Positions 1 to 8,067 of a stretch of 64,000 nucleotides of DNA are shown here, one piece after another; within the stretch, counting starts at the first letter, position 1, and each line of letters starts with the position of its first letter. Below the pieces are notes generated by a model that had not been told where the DNA came from, did not search any database, and saw only the letters and a list, made by a program, of their open reading frames with translations. The DNA comes from Leptolyngbya sp. O-77 (GTDB lineage Bacteria > Cyanobacteriota > Cyanobacteriia > Elainellales > Elainellaceae): contig NZ_AP017367.1 of the NCBI RefSeq assembly GCF_001548395.1, forward strand, positions 2,641,001 to 2,705,000. The letters are read 5' to 3'. The position numbers were made by a program, and so were the translations under genes.

Positions 1-924
1 TATGAGCCAGACCAGGAACTCTATCTGGCGGTAGTGCTTGATCCGTCGCTGCGGCGGCCGCTGCTGCTGGGGGCGCGAGAAGGTGGCATGGCACTGGAGG
101 CAACTTCGCGGCAGATTCAGCAAGTGCTGGTGGATGGGGAGTTTTCGCCCTTTTATGCGCGGCGATTAGCAATCAACATGGGGCTGACGGGTGAGCTGAT
201 CGAGTCTGTCAGCGCGATCGCCGAGAAGATGTATCGCCTATTTTTGACCTACGACCTAGATCTGGTCGAGATTAACCCCCTGGCGGTGAATCCGGCCGGC
301 GAAGTGATGGCGCTGGATGGCAAAATTACGGTCAACGATGCCGCGCTGGGGCGACATCCTGATTTGCTGGCGATGCAATCGGGCGCTCGCCCATCGCTCT
401 CCTCGGCTGCTGGCCCGGCCTGCAACGGATTGGCCGCTGGTGCCTTCGACCTGCCCAACTTAAACCCAATGCTGTTTCCTGGCAGTCTGGGTATCTTGTG
501 CAACGGAGCAGGGCTGACAATGGCGACGCTCGATTTGGTCGATCAGGCGGGTGGACAGCCCTCGGCCTGTCTGAACTTGGGGGGAGAGTCGTCCTACCGG
601 CTGCCGCCCGATACCTTGTGCGATCGCCTGGAAAAAGGGCTGGACTGGATTTTGAAGACCCAGCGGCTACAAAGCGTGCTGCTCAACTTGCTGGGCGGCG
701 TGGAAACTTGCAATGCAGTTGCCAGGGCGATCGCCCGCTACCTGAAGCAGCAGCGCCCGCCTGTGACCGTTCCCCTCGTTGTGCGGCTGGGCGGGGCCCA
801 CGCGGCGGCAGCCCGTAAGCAACTGGCTGCGCTGAACTTACCGATGCTGGTTGTTCTGGATTCGCTGGATGAGGCCATCACCAAGGCGATCGCCCTCAGT
901 GAGGGAGCCAGAGTCGGGCGGTAG
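1..924 (+). CDS. sucC: Succinate-CoA ligase beta subunit, 5' truncated by window edge
   Basis: The reading frame is open from base 1, so the ATP-grasp N-terminus lies outside the window; the GTG at 34 is internal. The beta subunit binds nucleotide and, with SucD, interconverts succinyl-CoA and succinate in the TCA cycle. Visible family marks are YLAVVLD and GGMALE at the left edge, EINPLAV, the ALDGKI segment followed by RHPDL, and the C-terminal CoA-ligase domain with CNGAGLTMATLDLV. The join between the two domains reads SGARPSLSSAAGPACNGLAAG and is longer and less conserved than in the E. coli protein, so substrate specificity is less certain than the family. sucD follows 93 bp downstream on the same strand. 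Confidence 0.88.
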   Translation, partial: YEPDQELYLAVVLDPSLRRPLLLGAREGGMALEATSRQIQQVLVDGEFSPFYARRLAINMGLTGELIESVSAIAEKMYRLFLTYDLDLVEINPLAVNPAGEVMALDGKITVNDAALGRHPDLLAMQSGARPSLSSAAGPACNGLAAGAFDLPNLNPMLFPGSLGILCNGAGLTMATLDLVDQAGGQPSACLNLGGESSYRLPPDTLCDRLEKGLDWILKTQRLQSVLLNLLGGVETCNAVARAIARYLKQQRPPVTVPLVVRLGGAHAAAARKQLAALNLPMLVVLDSLDEAITKAIALSEGARVGR

Positions 925-1017
925 GGTCGCCTCTGGGCTGGCGTTTTGCGTTTTGCCCGTCTCTTCTGAAGGCTCAAGTTTCAAACCCAAATCTCACACC
1001 AAAACGCTCTATCAGGC

Positions 1018-1908
1018 ATGGATTTATCTGCAAATAGTAAAGTTCTGGTGCAAGGCATCGCCGGCGCTCTGGGAAGCCTCTACACGGCGCGAATGCGGGC
1101 CTACGGCACGTCGATCGTGGCAGGGGTGTCGCCAGGGCACGGTGGGCAAGTGCTAGAGGGCGTGCCGGTGTTTGACCTGGTGGAACAGGCCGTAGCGACC
1201 ACTGGCCCGGTGGATGCCGCCGTGATCCTGGTGGAGCCATATCGGATGCTGGATGCGGCACTGGAGGCAATCGCCGCTGGCATTCGGCATCTGGTGCTAG
1301 TGACGGAGGGCGTACCACCGCTGGACATGGTGAAACTGCTGCATATTGCTGAGCGCACCGATACGCTGGTCGTTGGGCCCGATAGTCCCGGCATTATCCT
1401 CCCTGGCAAGGTCTTATTGGGAACTTACCCCGCCGAGCTATATTCCCCTGGATGCATCGGGGTGATCAGCCGCAGCGGCACGCTCACCCACGAAATTGCG
1501 CTGCACCTGACGCAGGCGGAACTAGGGCAGTCAATCGTGGTGGGCATCGGGGGCGATCGCATCGTTGGTTCCTCTTTTCAGCAATGGCTACAAATTCTGG
1601 ACGAAGACGACCAGACCGAGGCGATCGTGCTGGTGGGCGAAATTGGGGGGAACAGTGAAGAAGAAGCAGCCCGCTACATCGTCGAGGCGATCGACAAACC
1701 CGTAATTGCCTACATTGCCGGACGCACCGCGCCCAAGAATCATCGCATGGGCCACGCCGGAGCGATCATTGCCTCCCTGGTGGCGGGCTGGGGCAGCGAA
1801 ATCGGCACGCCTGACAGCAAGGTGGCTGCTTTCCAAAAGGCAGGCGTTCCAGTCGCCAATCGCCCCTCCGATATTCCTGGCTTGCTAGAACGCGCCCTGC
1901 GGAAATGA
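1018..1908 (+). CDS. sucD: Succinate-CoA ligase alpha subunit
   Basis: The 296-residue protein carries a Rossmann-type CoA-binding N-terminal domain (VLVQGIAGALG near residue 10) and the ligase domain. The phosphohistidine is visible as His246 in RMGHAGAII, the same number as in the E. coli enzyme. It pairs with the beta subunit just upstream and passes phosphate between ADP/ATP and succinyl-CoA. The GRTAP segment before the histidine and the C-terminal helix are normal. The 93-bp gap from sucC has no obvious terminator, so co-transcription is likely. Related acyl-CoA ligases (for example malate-CoA ligase) share this fold, so substrate is inferred from the pair. Confidence 0.9.
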   Translation: MDLSANSKVLVQGIAGALGSLYTARMRAYGTSIVAGVSPGHGGQVLEGVPVFDLVEQAVATTGPVDAAVILVEPYRMLDAALEAIAAGIRHLVLVTEGVPPLDMVKLLHIAERTDTLVVGPDSPGIILPGKVLLGTYPAELYSPGCIGVISRSGTLTHEIALHLTQAELGQSIVVGIGGDRIVGSSFQQWLQILDEDDQTEAIVLVGEIGGNSEEEAARYIVEAIDKPVIAYIAGRTAPKNHRMGHAGAIIASLVAGWGSEIGTPDSKVAAFQKAGVPVANRPSDIPGLLERALRK

Positions 1909-2144
1909 CTGCAAATGCTTCTGAGGTACTTTATTCTGCTTAAGCACCCTTGTTTCTCTTTCCGAAACGGGTTAGAAGGCATTACATTGAGGTAGCTTGG
2001 CGCGGGTTTGGGTGAGGTTTTGCAGAAGTGGTGCGGAAAGCGGTGCGGAAGCTTGCGGAAGCTTGCGGAAGGCGATCGCCCTCTTCTGAAAAAACAGTCA
2101 GACCTCGGATAATTTAGACCTTAGAGCATTGAGAGAATTTCAGT

Positions 2145-2999
2145 ATGGGACGACGGCTATTGCAGGGGATGATGGCGGCGCTGCTGATCCTCTTGGTGAT
2201 GAAAGGGGCGGCGGCGATTCCCCGGTTTTCGCGGCCAGAGCCTGCGCCGCGTCTCCCTGTGTCGGAAGTTCCCGCCGTTGCCGACCCTGCCATTCCGCCC
2301 GATCGCGTGCCGCTGCCCGTGCCGCCCGACCCCATTCCCAACGATTTGCGGCAGGTGCTGGTTCCTGGCAAAGCGGATCTGTCCAGCGTGCGCGTGCCCT
2401 ATCCTGTCATGCGCGAGGTGGCATCCCGCTATACGCCGCGCCAGGAAATTGCGCCGCCCCACCCGACCAACTTTGGCTATCGCTTTTTGACGGATGCCTC
2501 TGGTCGCCCGGTTAGCAACGACCCAATTATCGTGCTACATGAAACGGTTGGCTCGGCCAGCAGCGCCATCAACACCTTCCGCACGCCCCATCCCAACGAC
2601 GCAGATCAGCGCAGCTATCACGCCCTGATTCGGCTAAACGGCACGGTGGTGTATATCGTGCCGCCGGAGTATCGCGCCTTTGGCGCAGGGAATTCGGTGT
2701 TTGACGGGCCCAACGGTCGAGAAACGGTGAACACCAACCCGCAGTTTCCGCCCTCGGTGAATAACTTTGCCTATCACATTTCCCTGGAAACCCCCAGCGA
2801 CGGCCGCGGCAACCAGTCGCGACACAGCGGCTACACCCGCGCCCAATATCAATCGCTGGCCTGGCTGACTGCCCGCACGGGCATTCCGGTCAACCGCATC
2901 ACCACACACCGCGCCGTCGATCGCTCTGGCAGCCGCAGCGACCCGCGCAGTTTTGATCGGGAGCAGTTTTTGGCGCTGCTGCGGCAGTTTTCGGGTTGA
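2145..2999 (+). CDS. N-acetylmuramoyl-L-alanine amidase (Amidase_2/PGRP fold), exported
   Basis: The 284-residue protein begins with a hydrophobic signal or anchor (residues 5-25, ALLILLVMKGAAA), then a proline-rich linker to about residue 90, then an Amidase_2 zinc domain. Likely zinc ligands are the His in IIVLHET and the His in TTHRAVDRS; the YHALI and AYHISLE strands are also typical. The family cleaves the amide bond between N-acetylmuramic acid and L-alanine of peptidoglycan, in the periplasm. Its TGA stop overlaps the ATG of the next gene by one base, so the two are probably translationally coupled. Peptidoglycan recycling versus remodelling cannot be told apart here. Confidence 0.85.
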   Translation: MGRRLLQGMMAALLILLVMKGAAAIPRFSRPEPAPRLPVSEVPAVADPAIPPDRVPLPVPPDPIPNDLRQVLVPGKADLSSVRVPYPVMREVASRYTPRQEIAPPHPTNFGYRFLTDASGRPVSNDPIIVLHETVGSASSAINTFRTPHPNDADQRSYHALIRLNGTVVYIVPPEYRAFGAGNSVFDGPNGRETVNTNPQFPPSVNNFAYHISLETPSDGRGNQSRHSGYTRAQYQSLAWLTARTGIPVNRITTHRAVDRSGSRSDPRSFDREQFLALLRQFSG

Positions 3000-3910
3000 T
3001 GGGGCTGACGGCGTTTCGGGGAGAACTGGCGGCGCTGGCGGCGGCCCTGATCTGGGCGATCGCCTCCATTGCGTTTACCAAGCTGGGTCAGCGGCTGTCA
3101 CCGATGGCGCTGAATTTGTCCAAGGGGCTGATTTCCATCGGGCTGATTTTGCTGACGCTGGGGCTGAGCGGGTCGGGGCTGCCCGCGGCCAGCGGGTCGG
3201 CTGTTTGGCTGCTGCTGCTGAGCGGGGCGATCGGCATTGGGCTGGGCGACACGGCCTATTTTGCATCGCTGAATAGCATCGGGGCGCGGCGCGGCTTGTT
3301 ACTGGAATCGCTGGCTCCCCCGCTGACGGCGCTGCTGGCGCTGGTGTTTTTGCAAGAGCGGCTGAGCGGGGCGGCGTGGCTGGGCATTGGGCTGACGGTG
3401 GGCGGCGTGGCGTGGGTAATTGTGGAGCGATCGCCCGACTCGTTGATCGGCAACTATCGCCCGGTGCGCGGACTGGCCTTTGGACTGATTGCAGCACTGA
3501 GCCAGGCCAGCGGGGCTGTCCTCTCGCGGGCAGCGCTTTCGACCACCGACATCAGCCCGCTGTGGGGCACGCTAATTCGACTGGTGGCGGGGCTGCTGGT
3601 GCTGCTGCTGTGGCTGGCGTGGCGGCCGCCGCAGTTTGTCAGCGTGGGCAAGGAAGTGGGCCAGTTGCGATCGCCCCGGTTTCTGGGCATTGTGGCGGCC
3701 ACGGCTTTTGCCAGCACGTTTCTCGGCATCTGGCTCCAGCAAACGGCGCTGAAGTTTGCGCCAGCGGGCATTGCCCAATCGCTGCTGGCCACCAGTCCGC
3801 TATTTGTGATTCCGATTGCCGTTGCGCTGGGCGATCGCGTGAGTCTGAGGGCGGTGCTGGGTGTGCTGGTGGCGATCGCTGGGATCTGGCTGCTGTTTTG
3901 GCGGGGCTGA
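2999..3910 (+). CDS. EamA/DMT-family transporter
   Basis: The 303-residue protein is almost entirely hydrophobic, with about ten predicted membrane helices arranged as two EamA repeats (about 5-145 and 155-300). Typical family segments are ALIWAIASIAFTKLG at the start and FLQERLSGAAWLGIGLTVGG at the end of the first repeat. DMT proteins export or import small metabolites; the substrate cannot be read from sequence. ATG 2999 is chosen over the TTG at 2996 because it forms the TGATG junction with the amidase. Its last 111 bases overlap the convergent LysR gene on the other strand. Confidence 0.87.
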   Translation: MGLTAFRGELAALAAALIWAIASIAFTKLGQRLSPMALNLSKGLISIGLILLTLGLSGSGLPAASGSAVWLLLLSGAIGIGLGDTAYFASLNSIGARRGLLLESLAPPLTALLALVFLQERLSGAAWLGIGLTVGGVAWVIVERSPDSLIGNYRPVRGLAFGLIAALSQASGAVLSRAALSTTDISPLWGTLIRLVAGLLVLLLWLAWRPPQFVSVGKEVGQLRSPRFLGIVAATAFASTFLGIWLQQTALKFAPAGIAQSLLATSPLFVIPIAVALGDRVSLRAVLGVLVAIAGIWLLFWRG

Positions 3911-4789
3911 TCGCTTCAGCGCGTCCAAAAAGGCATACACCGCAGGCGGATGCAGCGCGTCTTTGCGAACCGCGACTTGAAATTCGCGCATCAGCGGCAC
4001 GGGCAGCGGGTAAACCTGAACCCCCGGCGGCAGCGGCTCGGCCGCCAGTTGCGCCATGATGGTTGCGCCCAGCCCCCGCATCACCATGCTGACAATGGTT
4101 GAATCTTCGCTGATTTTGTAGGCGGGCTGGATGGGAACCTTGTGCGCCGCCAGGTGGGTGCGAATTAGAAAATAGCAGTGGTCGGTATCGACGGGCATGA
4201 TCATCGGGAAGCTGGTCAATTCTTCCCAGGTCAGCGGCGGGTGCTGCAACTTCGCATCGGGCGGCAGCAGCGCCACATATTCATCCTGAAACAGCGTCCA
4301 GGTGTCAAATTCTTCCACCGATGCGCCCCAGCAAAACAGGGCAATATCAACGCGCCCTTCGCGCAGGCTTTGCTCAATCTCGGCGGCTCCGCGAAATTCC
4401 TCAATGCTGACGATGATGCCAGGATAATCTTGGCGAAACTCGGCGATGATGTCCGGCAGCAGGTGCGTCGCCGCGCTGCGAAAAGAGGCCACCCGCACCT
4501 GGCCGCCCTGGAGGCCCTTGGCCAGGTTGGCTTCCTTATCCATCACGTCCAGCAGGTGCAGCATTTGGCGGGCGTGGTTCAACATGCGATCGCCCACGGG
4601 TGTTAAATGCGCCCCGCGTCGCCCCCGCGTAAACAAAATTACGCCCATCTCGGATTCGAGGGAGGCGATCGCATGGCTGACGGCCGACTGCGAAATGCCC
4701 AATTGCAGCCCTGCTTCGCCAAAGTTACCGGATTCCGCCACCGCCACCAGCGCCCGCAGTTGAGACAGCTTGATATTGTCCTGGTTCAT
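3800..4789 (-). CDS. LysR-family transcriptional regulator
   Basis: The N-terminal winged helix-turn-helix is clear: LSQLRALVAVAESGNFGEAG followed by LGISQSAVSHAIASLE in the first 50 residues. The rest is the periplasmic-binding-like effector domain (about 95-300). The usual family length of about 300 is exceeded by a polar tail (about 300-329, rich in Gln, His and Arg) because the frame stays open 111 bp into the convergent DMT gene. The effector is unknown. The dyads at 4927-4963, between this gene and the small gene at 5062, fit a LysR binding region, so it probably controls that gene and itself. Confidence 0.85.
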   Translation of the reverse strand: MNQDNIKLSQLRALVAVAESGNFGEAGLQLGISQSAVSHAIASLESEMGVILFTRGRRGAHLTPVGDRMLNHARQMLHLLDVMDKEANLAKGLQGGQVRVASFRSAATHLLPDIIAEFRQDYPGIIVSIEEFRGAAEIEQSLREGRVDIALFCWGASVEEFDTWTLFQDEYVALLPPDAKLQHPPLTWEELTSFPMIMPVDTDHCYFLIRTHLAAHKVPIQPAYKISEDSTIVSMVMRGLGATIMAQLAAEPLPPGVQVYPLPVPLMREFQVAVRKDALHPPAVYAFLDALKRSAPPKQQPDPSDRHQHTQHRPQTHAIAQRNGNRNHK

Positions 4790-4871
4790 GGCCGCTACCT
4801 GCTTGAAGGGTGAAAGGACGAGTTGCGCTCAGTGTGGGAGTGATGGGGTGATGGAGTGTTGGTGCTAGTTT

Positions 4872-4905
4872 CCTAACCCCCAACCCCTAGCCCCCAACCC
4901 CTAAC
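4872..4905. repeat. CCCCAAC/CCCTAA heptamer-like repeat
   Basis: Two copies of a 14-bp unit (CCCCCAACCCCTAG then CCCCCAACCCCTAA) lie upstream of the LysR gene. The period is twice seven bases, like the short tandem repeats (STRR) known from filamentous cyanobacteria. Confidence 0.6.
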
Positions 4906-4926
4906 TCAGACTATCCGTTCCCTCTC

Positions 4927-5000
4927 AATTCATCCATGAATTTTATTCATGAATTGTATTCATCCAACCTTTTGATTCTCCGGTTCGCGCTGCCTAGAGT
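4927..5000 (+). promoter_or_regulatory. LysR-type operator dyads plus sigma-70-like promoter
   Basis: Three ATTCAT-based elements stand in a row: AATTCAT-CC-ATGAATT (4927-4942, a perfect 7-bp dyad), ATTCATGAAT (4945-4954, a perfect palindrome) and a half site ATTCAT at 4958-4963. Immediately downstream is TTGATT (4972-4977), a 17-bp spacer and TAGAGT (4995-5000), a good -35/-10 pair. The promoter points at the gene starting at 5062. The position just upstream of the -35 suits activation by the divergently encoded LysR protein. Binding is inferred, the sequence pattern is seen. Confidence 0.65.
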
Positions 5001-5061
5001 AGGAGCATCCACCGCGCAGAGACATTTCTTCCAGCGCATTATCACCTCAGGAGAATCCGCC

Positions 5062-5361
5062 ATGCGTAGCTCATCCGAATCCTTTAATCAAAACTCCCTC
5101 AATCTCATTAGCATCGACAGTCTCGATAGCCTGGAGCAGCTAACCAATGCTGCAAGATTGCAAAAATCTCGTACCTTAGGCAAGTGGTTTGAAGCCTTCC
5201 TCAACCGGTTTGGGGGTGAACCCGAACCCCGCGTGTGGCAAACGAGCGATCGCGCTGGACGCACCACCTGGCACGCCTACGATCCAGCCAGCAATCTCTC
5301 CGCCACCTTTGCCTCGGAAGCTGAAGTGCGCGTCTGGCTAGAGGAGCGGTATCGACAATAG
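5062..5361 (+). CDS. Small cyanobacterial protein of unknown function
   Basis: The ATG at 5062 is preceded by AGGAG at suitable spacing, and it makes a 99-residue protein; the longer frame from 4936 would run through the promoter and is rejected. The C-terminal half (TLGKWFEAFLNRF, then WQTSDRAGRTTWHAYDP and SEAEVRVWLEERYRQ) resembles small hypothetical proteins common in filamentous cyanobacteria. No signal peptide or membrane segment is seen. No function is known to me. It probably belongs to the regulon of the neighbouring LysR protein, because the operator and promoter lie directly upstream. Confidence 0.75.
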   Translation: MRSSSESFNQNSLNLISIDSLDSLEQLTNAARLQKSRTLGKWFEAFLNRFGGEPEPRVWQTSDRAGRTTWHAYDPASNLSATFASEAEVRVWLEERYRQ

Positions 5362-5432
5362 CGGAGTGCTGGAATGATGGAGTATTTAGAGCAAGCCACC
5401 CTATCACTCCAAAACCTAACCTAGCTTGGCTT

Positions 5433-5466
5433 GTAGTTAGCGCTTCAGCGCTAAAGCGCTGACTAC
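5433..5466. terminator. Palindromic hairpin, possible bidirectional terminator
   Basis: GTAGTTAGCGCTT (5433-5445) pairs with AAGCGCTGACTAC (5454-5466) with one G-T pair and a 7-base loop. It lies between two convergent genes (ends at 5361 and 5495). There is no U tract, so it may instead be a dispersed palindromic repeat. Confidence 0.5.
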
Positions 5467-5494
5467 TAACCTAAGTTCTAGCTATGACATAGCA

Positions 5495-6631
5495 CTAACC
5501 AGCTTTTAACTGCGTCCACAGCTTGTCATACTGCTCGTTATCCGGGCCCAGATCTTTGATACCCTCAAACGTCGCCATCATCGCATCGTCAGGATACAGA
5601 TTGGTGTTGGACTGAAGCTCCGCAGGCAGCAGGTCAAACGCCTTTTGGTTGGGCGTGGCAAACTTCAGTTCGCTGGAGGCAAACGCCGCCGTTTCCGGGT
5701 CGAGCATAAAGTTCATCCACTCATAGGCCGCGTCCACATTTGGCGCGGTGGTGGGAATCACCATCGTATCTGTCCAGACCGACGTGCCGCTCTTGGGAAT
5801 CACGTATTTCAGTTCGGGGTTATCCGCAGGCAGCGCATTCCCCAAGATGGAATAGGTCATGCACAGCACCAGATCGCCCGCGATCAGCCGATCTTCCCAC
5901 CCAAACGACTCAAACGCCCGCACTGCTGGCTTTAGCTCCCGCAGCTTTTGGTAAGCTTCGTCTAGCTCGGCCGGATTAGTGGAATTATAGGAATAGCCGA
6001 GCGACTTTAGCACTGCGCCCATCGTTTCTCGCGGGTCATCGAGCAGCGTCATCTTGCGGGCGAGTTTGTCTTTATTTTCCCAAAGGTAATCCCAATCTTC
6101 GGGGCCGGGGTTCAGCACGTTACTGTTGTAGATAAACCCGGTCGTGCCCCAGCTCACGGGGACGCTGTGGACGTTTTTGGGATCGTAGAGCGGGTCTTGC
6201 CAGCGATCGCGCAAGTTTGCCAGCCCTGGCAGCCGTGACTGATCGATCTTGGTCAGCATTTCCAATTCGATCATCTGCCGCACCATATAGTCCGACGGAT
6301 AGAGAATGCTGTACTGATTGCCACCGCCGGCCTGCATCTTGGCCAGCATGACTTCATTGCCGTCATACACATCGGCAATCACCTCGATGCCCGTTTTCTC
6401 CTGAAACCGCTGGTAGAGCGCTGGACTGGAATAGTCGGCCCAGGTGTAAATGTGCAGCGGGCCAGCGGCGGAACTGGCGGGGTTGCTATTAGCAGCGGGT
6501 GTAGCGCCCGGAGCCGCACCAGACCCCGACGGGCTGCGGCCGCAGTTGCTCAGGGCAACACCTGAAATGGCAGCAGCAGAAAATTGCAAAAAGCGACGGC
6601 GCGTGGTGCGAGAAAAGCGGCTAGAGGTCAT
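5495..6631 (-). CDS. Polyamine-type ABC transporter substrate-binding lipoprotein (PotD-like)
   Basis: The start at 6631 gives a 378-residue protein beginning with a twin-arginine signal (RTTRRRFLQFSAAA) that ends in a lipobox-like LSNC, so it should be exported folded and lipid-anchored. After a Ser/Ala/Pro linker comes a type-2 periplasmic binding fold with the usual PotD strands: LHIYTWADYSSPALYQRFQ, YPSDYMVRQM, and PVSWGTTGFIYN. PotD-type proteins bind spermidine or putrescine, and some relatives bind other cations. The longer frame to 6709 adds 26 residues that would bury the signal and is rejected. No potABC genes are adjacent, so its permease must be elsewhere. Confidence 0.85.
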   Translation of the reverse strand: MTSSRFSRTTRRRFLQFSAAAISGVALSNCGRSPSGSGAAPGATPAANSNPASSAAGPLHIYTWADYSSPALYQRFQEKTGIEVIADVYDGNEVMLAKMQAGGGNQYSILYPSDYMVRQMIELEMLTKIDQSRLPGLANLRDRWQDPLYDPKNVHSVPVSWGTTGFIYNSNVLNPGPEDWDYLWENKDKLARKMTLLDDPRETMGAVLKSLGYSYNSTNPAELDEAYQKLRELKPAVRAFESFGWEDRLIAGDLVLCMTYSILGNALPADNPELKYVIPKSGTSVWTDTMVIPTTAPNVDAAYEWMNFMLDPETAAFASSELKFATPNQKAFDLLPAELQSNTNLYPDDAMMATFEGIKDLGPDNEQYDKLWTQLKAG

Positions 6632-6807
6632 GAGTACAACTATTTTGGGTCGGGGGCAAGGTTTCACTATTGGGGAATAGATTACAACACTTGCAGCCGA
6701 TTGACGCAATCAGGCGTTGCAAACCAGGTTCAGCCCCAAGGCTGAGCCAAGGGCAAAACCCGCCCAGAGCATGAACTCCAGACGGGTTACTGCATAAGAT
6801 TGATGCA

Positions 6808-6826
6808 CCAAGGCGATCGCCCTTGG
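6808..6826. terminator. Possible terminator hairpin after ppa, built on an HIP1 octamer
   Basis: CCAAGG (6808-6813) and CCTTGG (6821-6826) flank a HIP1 core, about 50 bp beyond the ppa stop. There is no clear U tract, so this is a weak call. Confidence 0.3.
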
Positions 6827-6877
6827 CCCATTCCTCAGTGGGTCGTTGAGCGGGTCGTTTAGCGGGTCGTCTTCAGG

Positions 6878-7387
6878 CTATTTGTAAGCCGCGACGCACT
6901 GCTCGACCAGCGGCAGCACTTGATCAACATCCTTCCAGCCTAAAATTTCCGTCACCTTTTTCTCCAGGTTCTTGTAGGTGCGGAAGAATTCGGCGATTTC
7001 GTCCAGGCGATGGGGCGCAATGTCTGCCAGGGACTTGACCCCTGCATAGCGGGGATCTTTGTCGGGCACGCAGAGGATCTTCTCGTCGCGATCGCCCCCG
7101 TCCACCATTTCCAGCATCCCGATCGGCCGCGCCGCAATCACGCAGCCGGGGAACGTGGGCTGATCCATGATCACCATGCCGTCTAGCGGGTCGCCGTCGT
7201 CTGCCAGCGTGTTGGGCACAAAGCCATAGTCGTAGGGATATTGCACCGAGGCGTACAGCACCCGATCCAGCGCGAAGGCGTTCATGTCCTTGTCAAACTC
7301 GTACTTGTTTTTGCTGCCCGCCGGAATCTCGATCAGCACGTTGATGAGGCCGGGCTTTGGCTGAGGGGGAATACGCGATAAATCCAC
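6878..7387 (-). CDS. ppa: Inorganic pyrophosphatase, family I
   Basis: The enzyme hydrolyses pyrophosphate in the cytosol and so pulls biosynthetic reactions forward. The 169-residue length is typical of the bacterial hexameric type. Signature residues are present: EIPAGSKNKYEFDK near the N-terminus, YDYGFVPNT, and the metal-binding DGDPLDGMVI around residue 65. The start is GTG at 7385-7387, supported by GGAG (complement of 7396-7399) eight bases upstream. It is a stand-alone gene, with the SBP lipoprotein downstream and clpS upstream on the same strand. Confidence 0.95.
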   Translation of the reverse strand: MDLSRIPPQPKPGLINVLIEIPAGSKNKYEFDKDMNAFALDRVLYASVQYPYDYGFVPNTLADDGDPLDGMVIMDQPTFPGCVIAARPIGMLEMVDGGDRDEKILCVPDKDPRYAGVKSLADIAPHRLDEIAEFFRTYKNLEKKVTEILGWKDVDQVLPLVEQCVAAYK

Positions 7388-7690
7388 TGTTCTTTCTCCA
7401 GCGCAAGGGTTCAGGTTATTGCAGGGGTCAGGCGCTAGGGCGATCGCCCCGCCACGCTGACGCGATAGAAATCGGGAACGAAGAATCAGCCTGGCTTAGT
7501 TCGATAGACCTGCTTTCGGTTCCCACTTTACTCTTTACCTGCACGAAAGCGGCTTACAGGATGCATTGACCCAGCATCCGCTCCCCGAATAGCATTTTAG
7601 GGGAAGACGTGGCCACGCTGAGAAATTGCAAGGCTTATTGCCGGAGTACCGGCAGAAAGCAACAGGATATTCAGGCATTCAGTTACTCGC
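7388..7690. other. Intergenic ppa-clpS region
   Basis: No gene is visible in these 303 bases. They hold the ppa ribosome site at the left end and a hairpin TGCCGG-AGTA-CCGGCA at 7639-7654, 36 bp past the clpS stop, that could help end clpS transcription although no U run follows. Confidence 0.5.
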
Positions 7691-8017
7691 CTATGCCGCT
7701 TCCAGGGGAGCCATCGTCAGCCCTTCGCGGCGAAGCTGCTGGTGATAGAGTTCGGCCTGCTCTTGCGGCCCCACCCAGACCGTGGCCTGCCCTTCGTAGT
7801 GAACCTGATTGGTCAAATCCCAAGCGCGATCGCCCGACATGCCTGGAATGTACTTCATCAGGCACTCGGCCACATGCTGAAAGGTATTGAAGTCGTCGTT
7901 TAGCACGATGACTTTGTAGTTTGGGTAGGGCTTGCGGACTGTCTGACTTGTCTTATCGGGGGCGATCGTGGGGGCAGCAGCCATCGCCATCGGTGCGAAA
8001 GAGGCAGTCATCAGCAT
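7691..8017 (-). CDS. clpS: ATP-dependent Clp protease adaptor ClpS
   Basis: ClpS binds N-degron substrates and hands them to the ClpC/ClpP protease. The core is diagnostic: YPNYKVIVLNDDFNTFQHV (the NDD motif that contacts the N-terminal residue of substrates), then CLMKYIPGM and the C-terminal strand TVWVGPQEQAELYHQQL. The length is 108 residues from the first ATG; the first 25 residues are poorly conserved and Met3 or Met10 are equally plausible starts. It resembles the ClpS1 type of cyanobacteria. No clp gene is adjacent. Confidence 0.92.
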   Translation of the reverse strand: MLMTASFAPMAMAAAPTIAPDKTSQTVRKPYPNYKVIVLNDDFNTFQHVAECLMKYIPGMSGDRAWDLTNQVHYEGQATVWVGPQEQAELYHQQLRREGLTMAPLEAA

Positions 8018-8067
8018 AAAACTTGCAGCTAAGCTCTACATTAAGCAAGATGTAATATTTCCCTTTC

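Noticed and set aside
4936..5061. Upstream extension of the small gene at 5062
   Set aside because: It would run through the promoter and operator; AGGAG supports the ATG at 5062.
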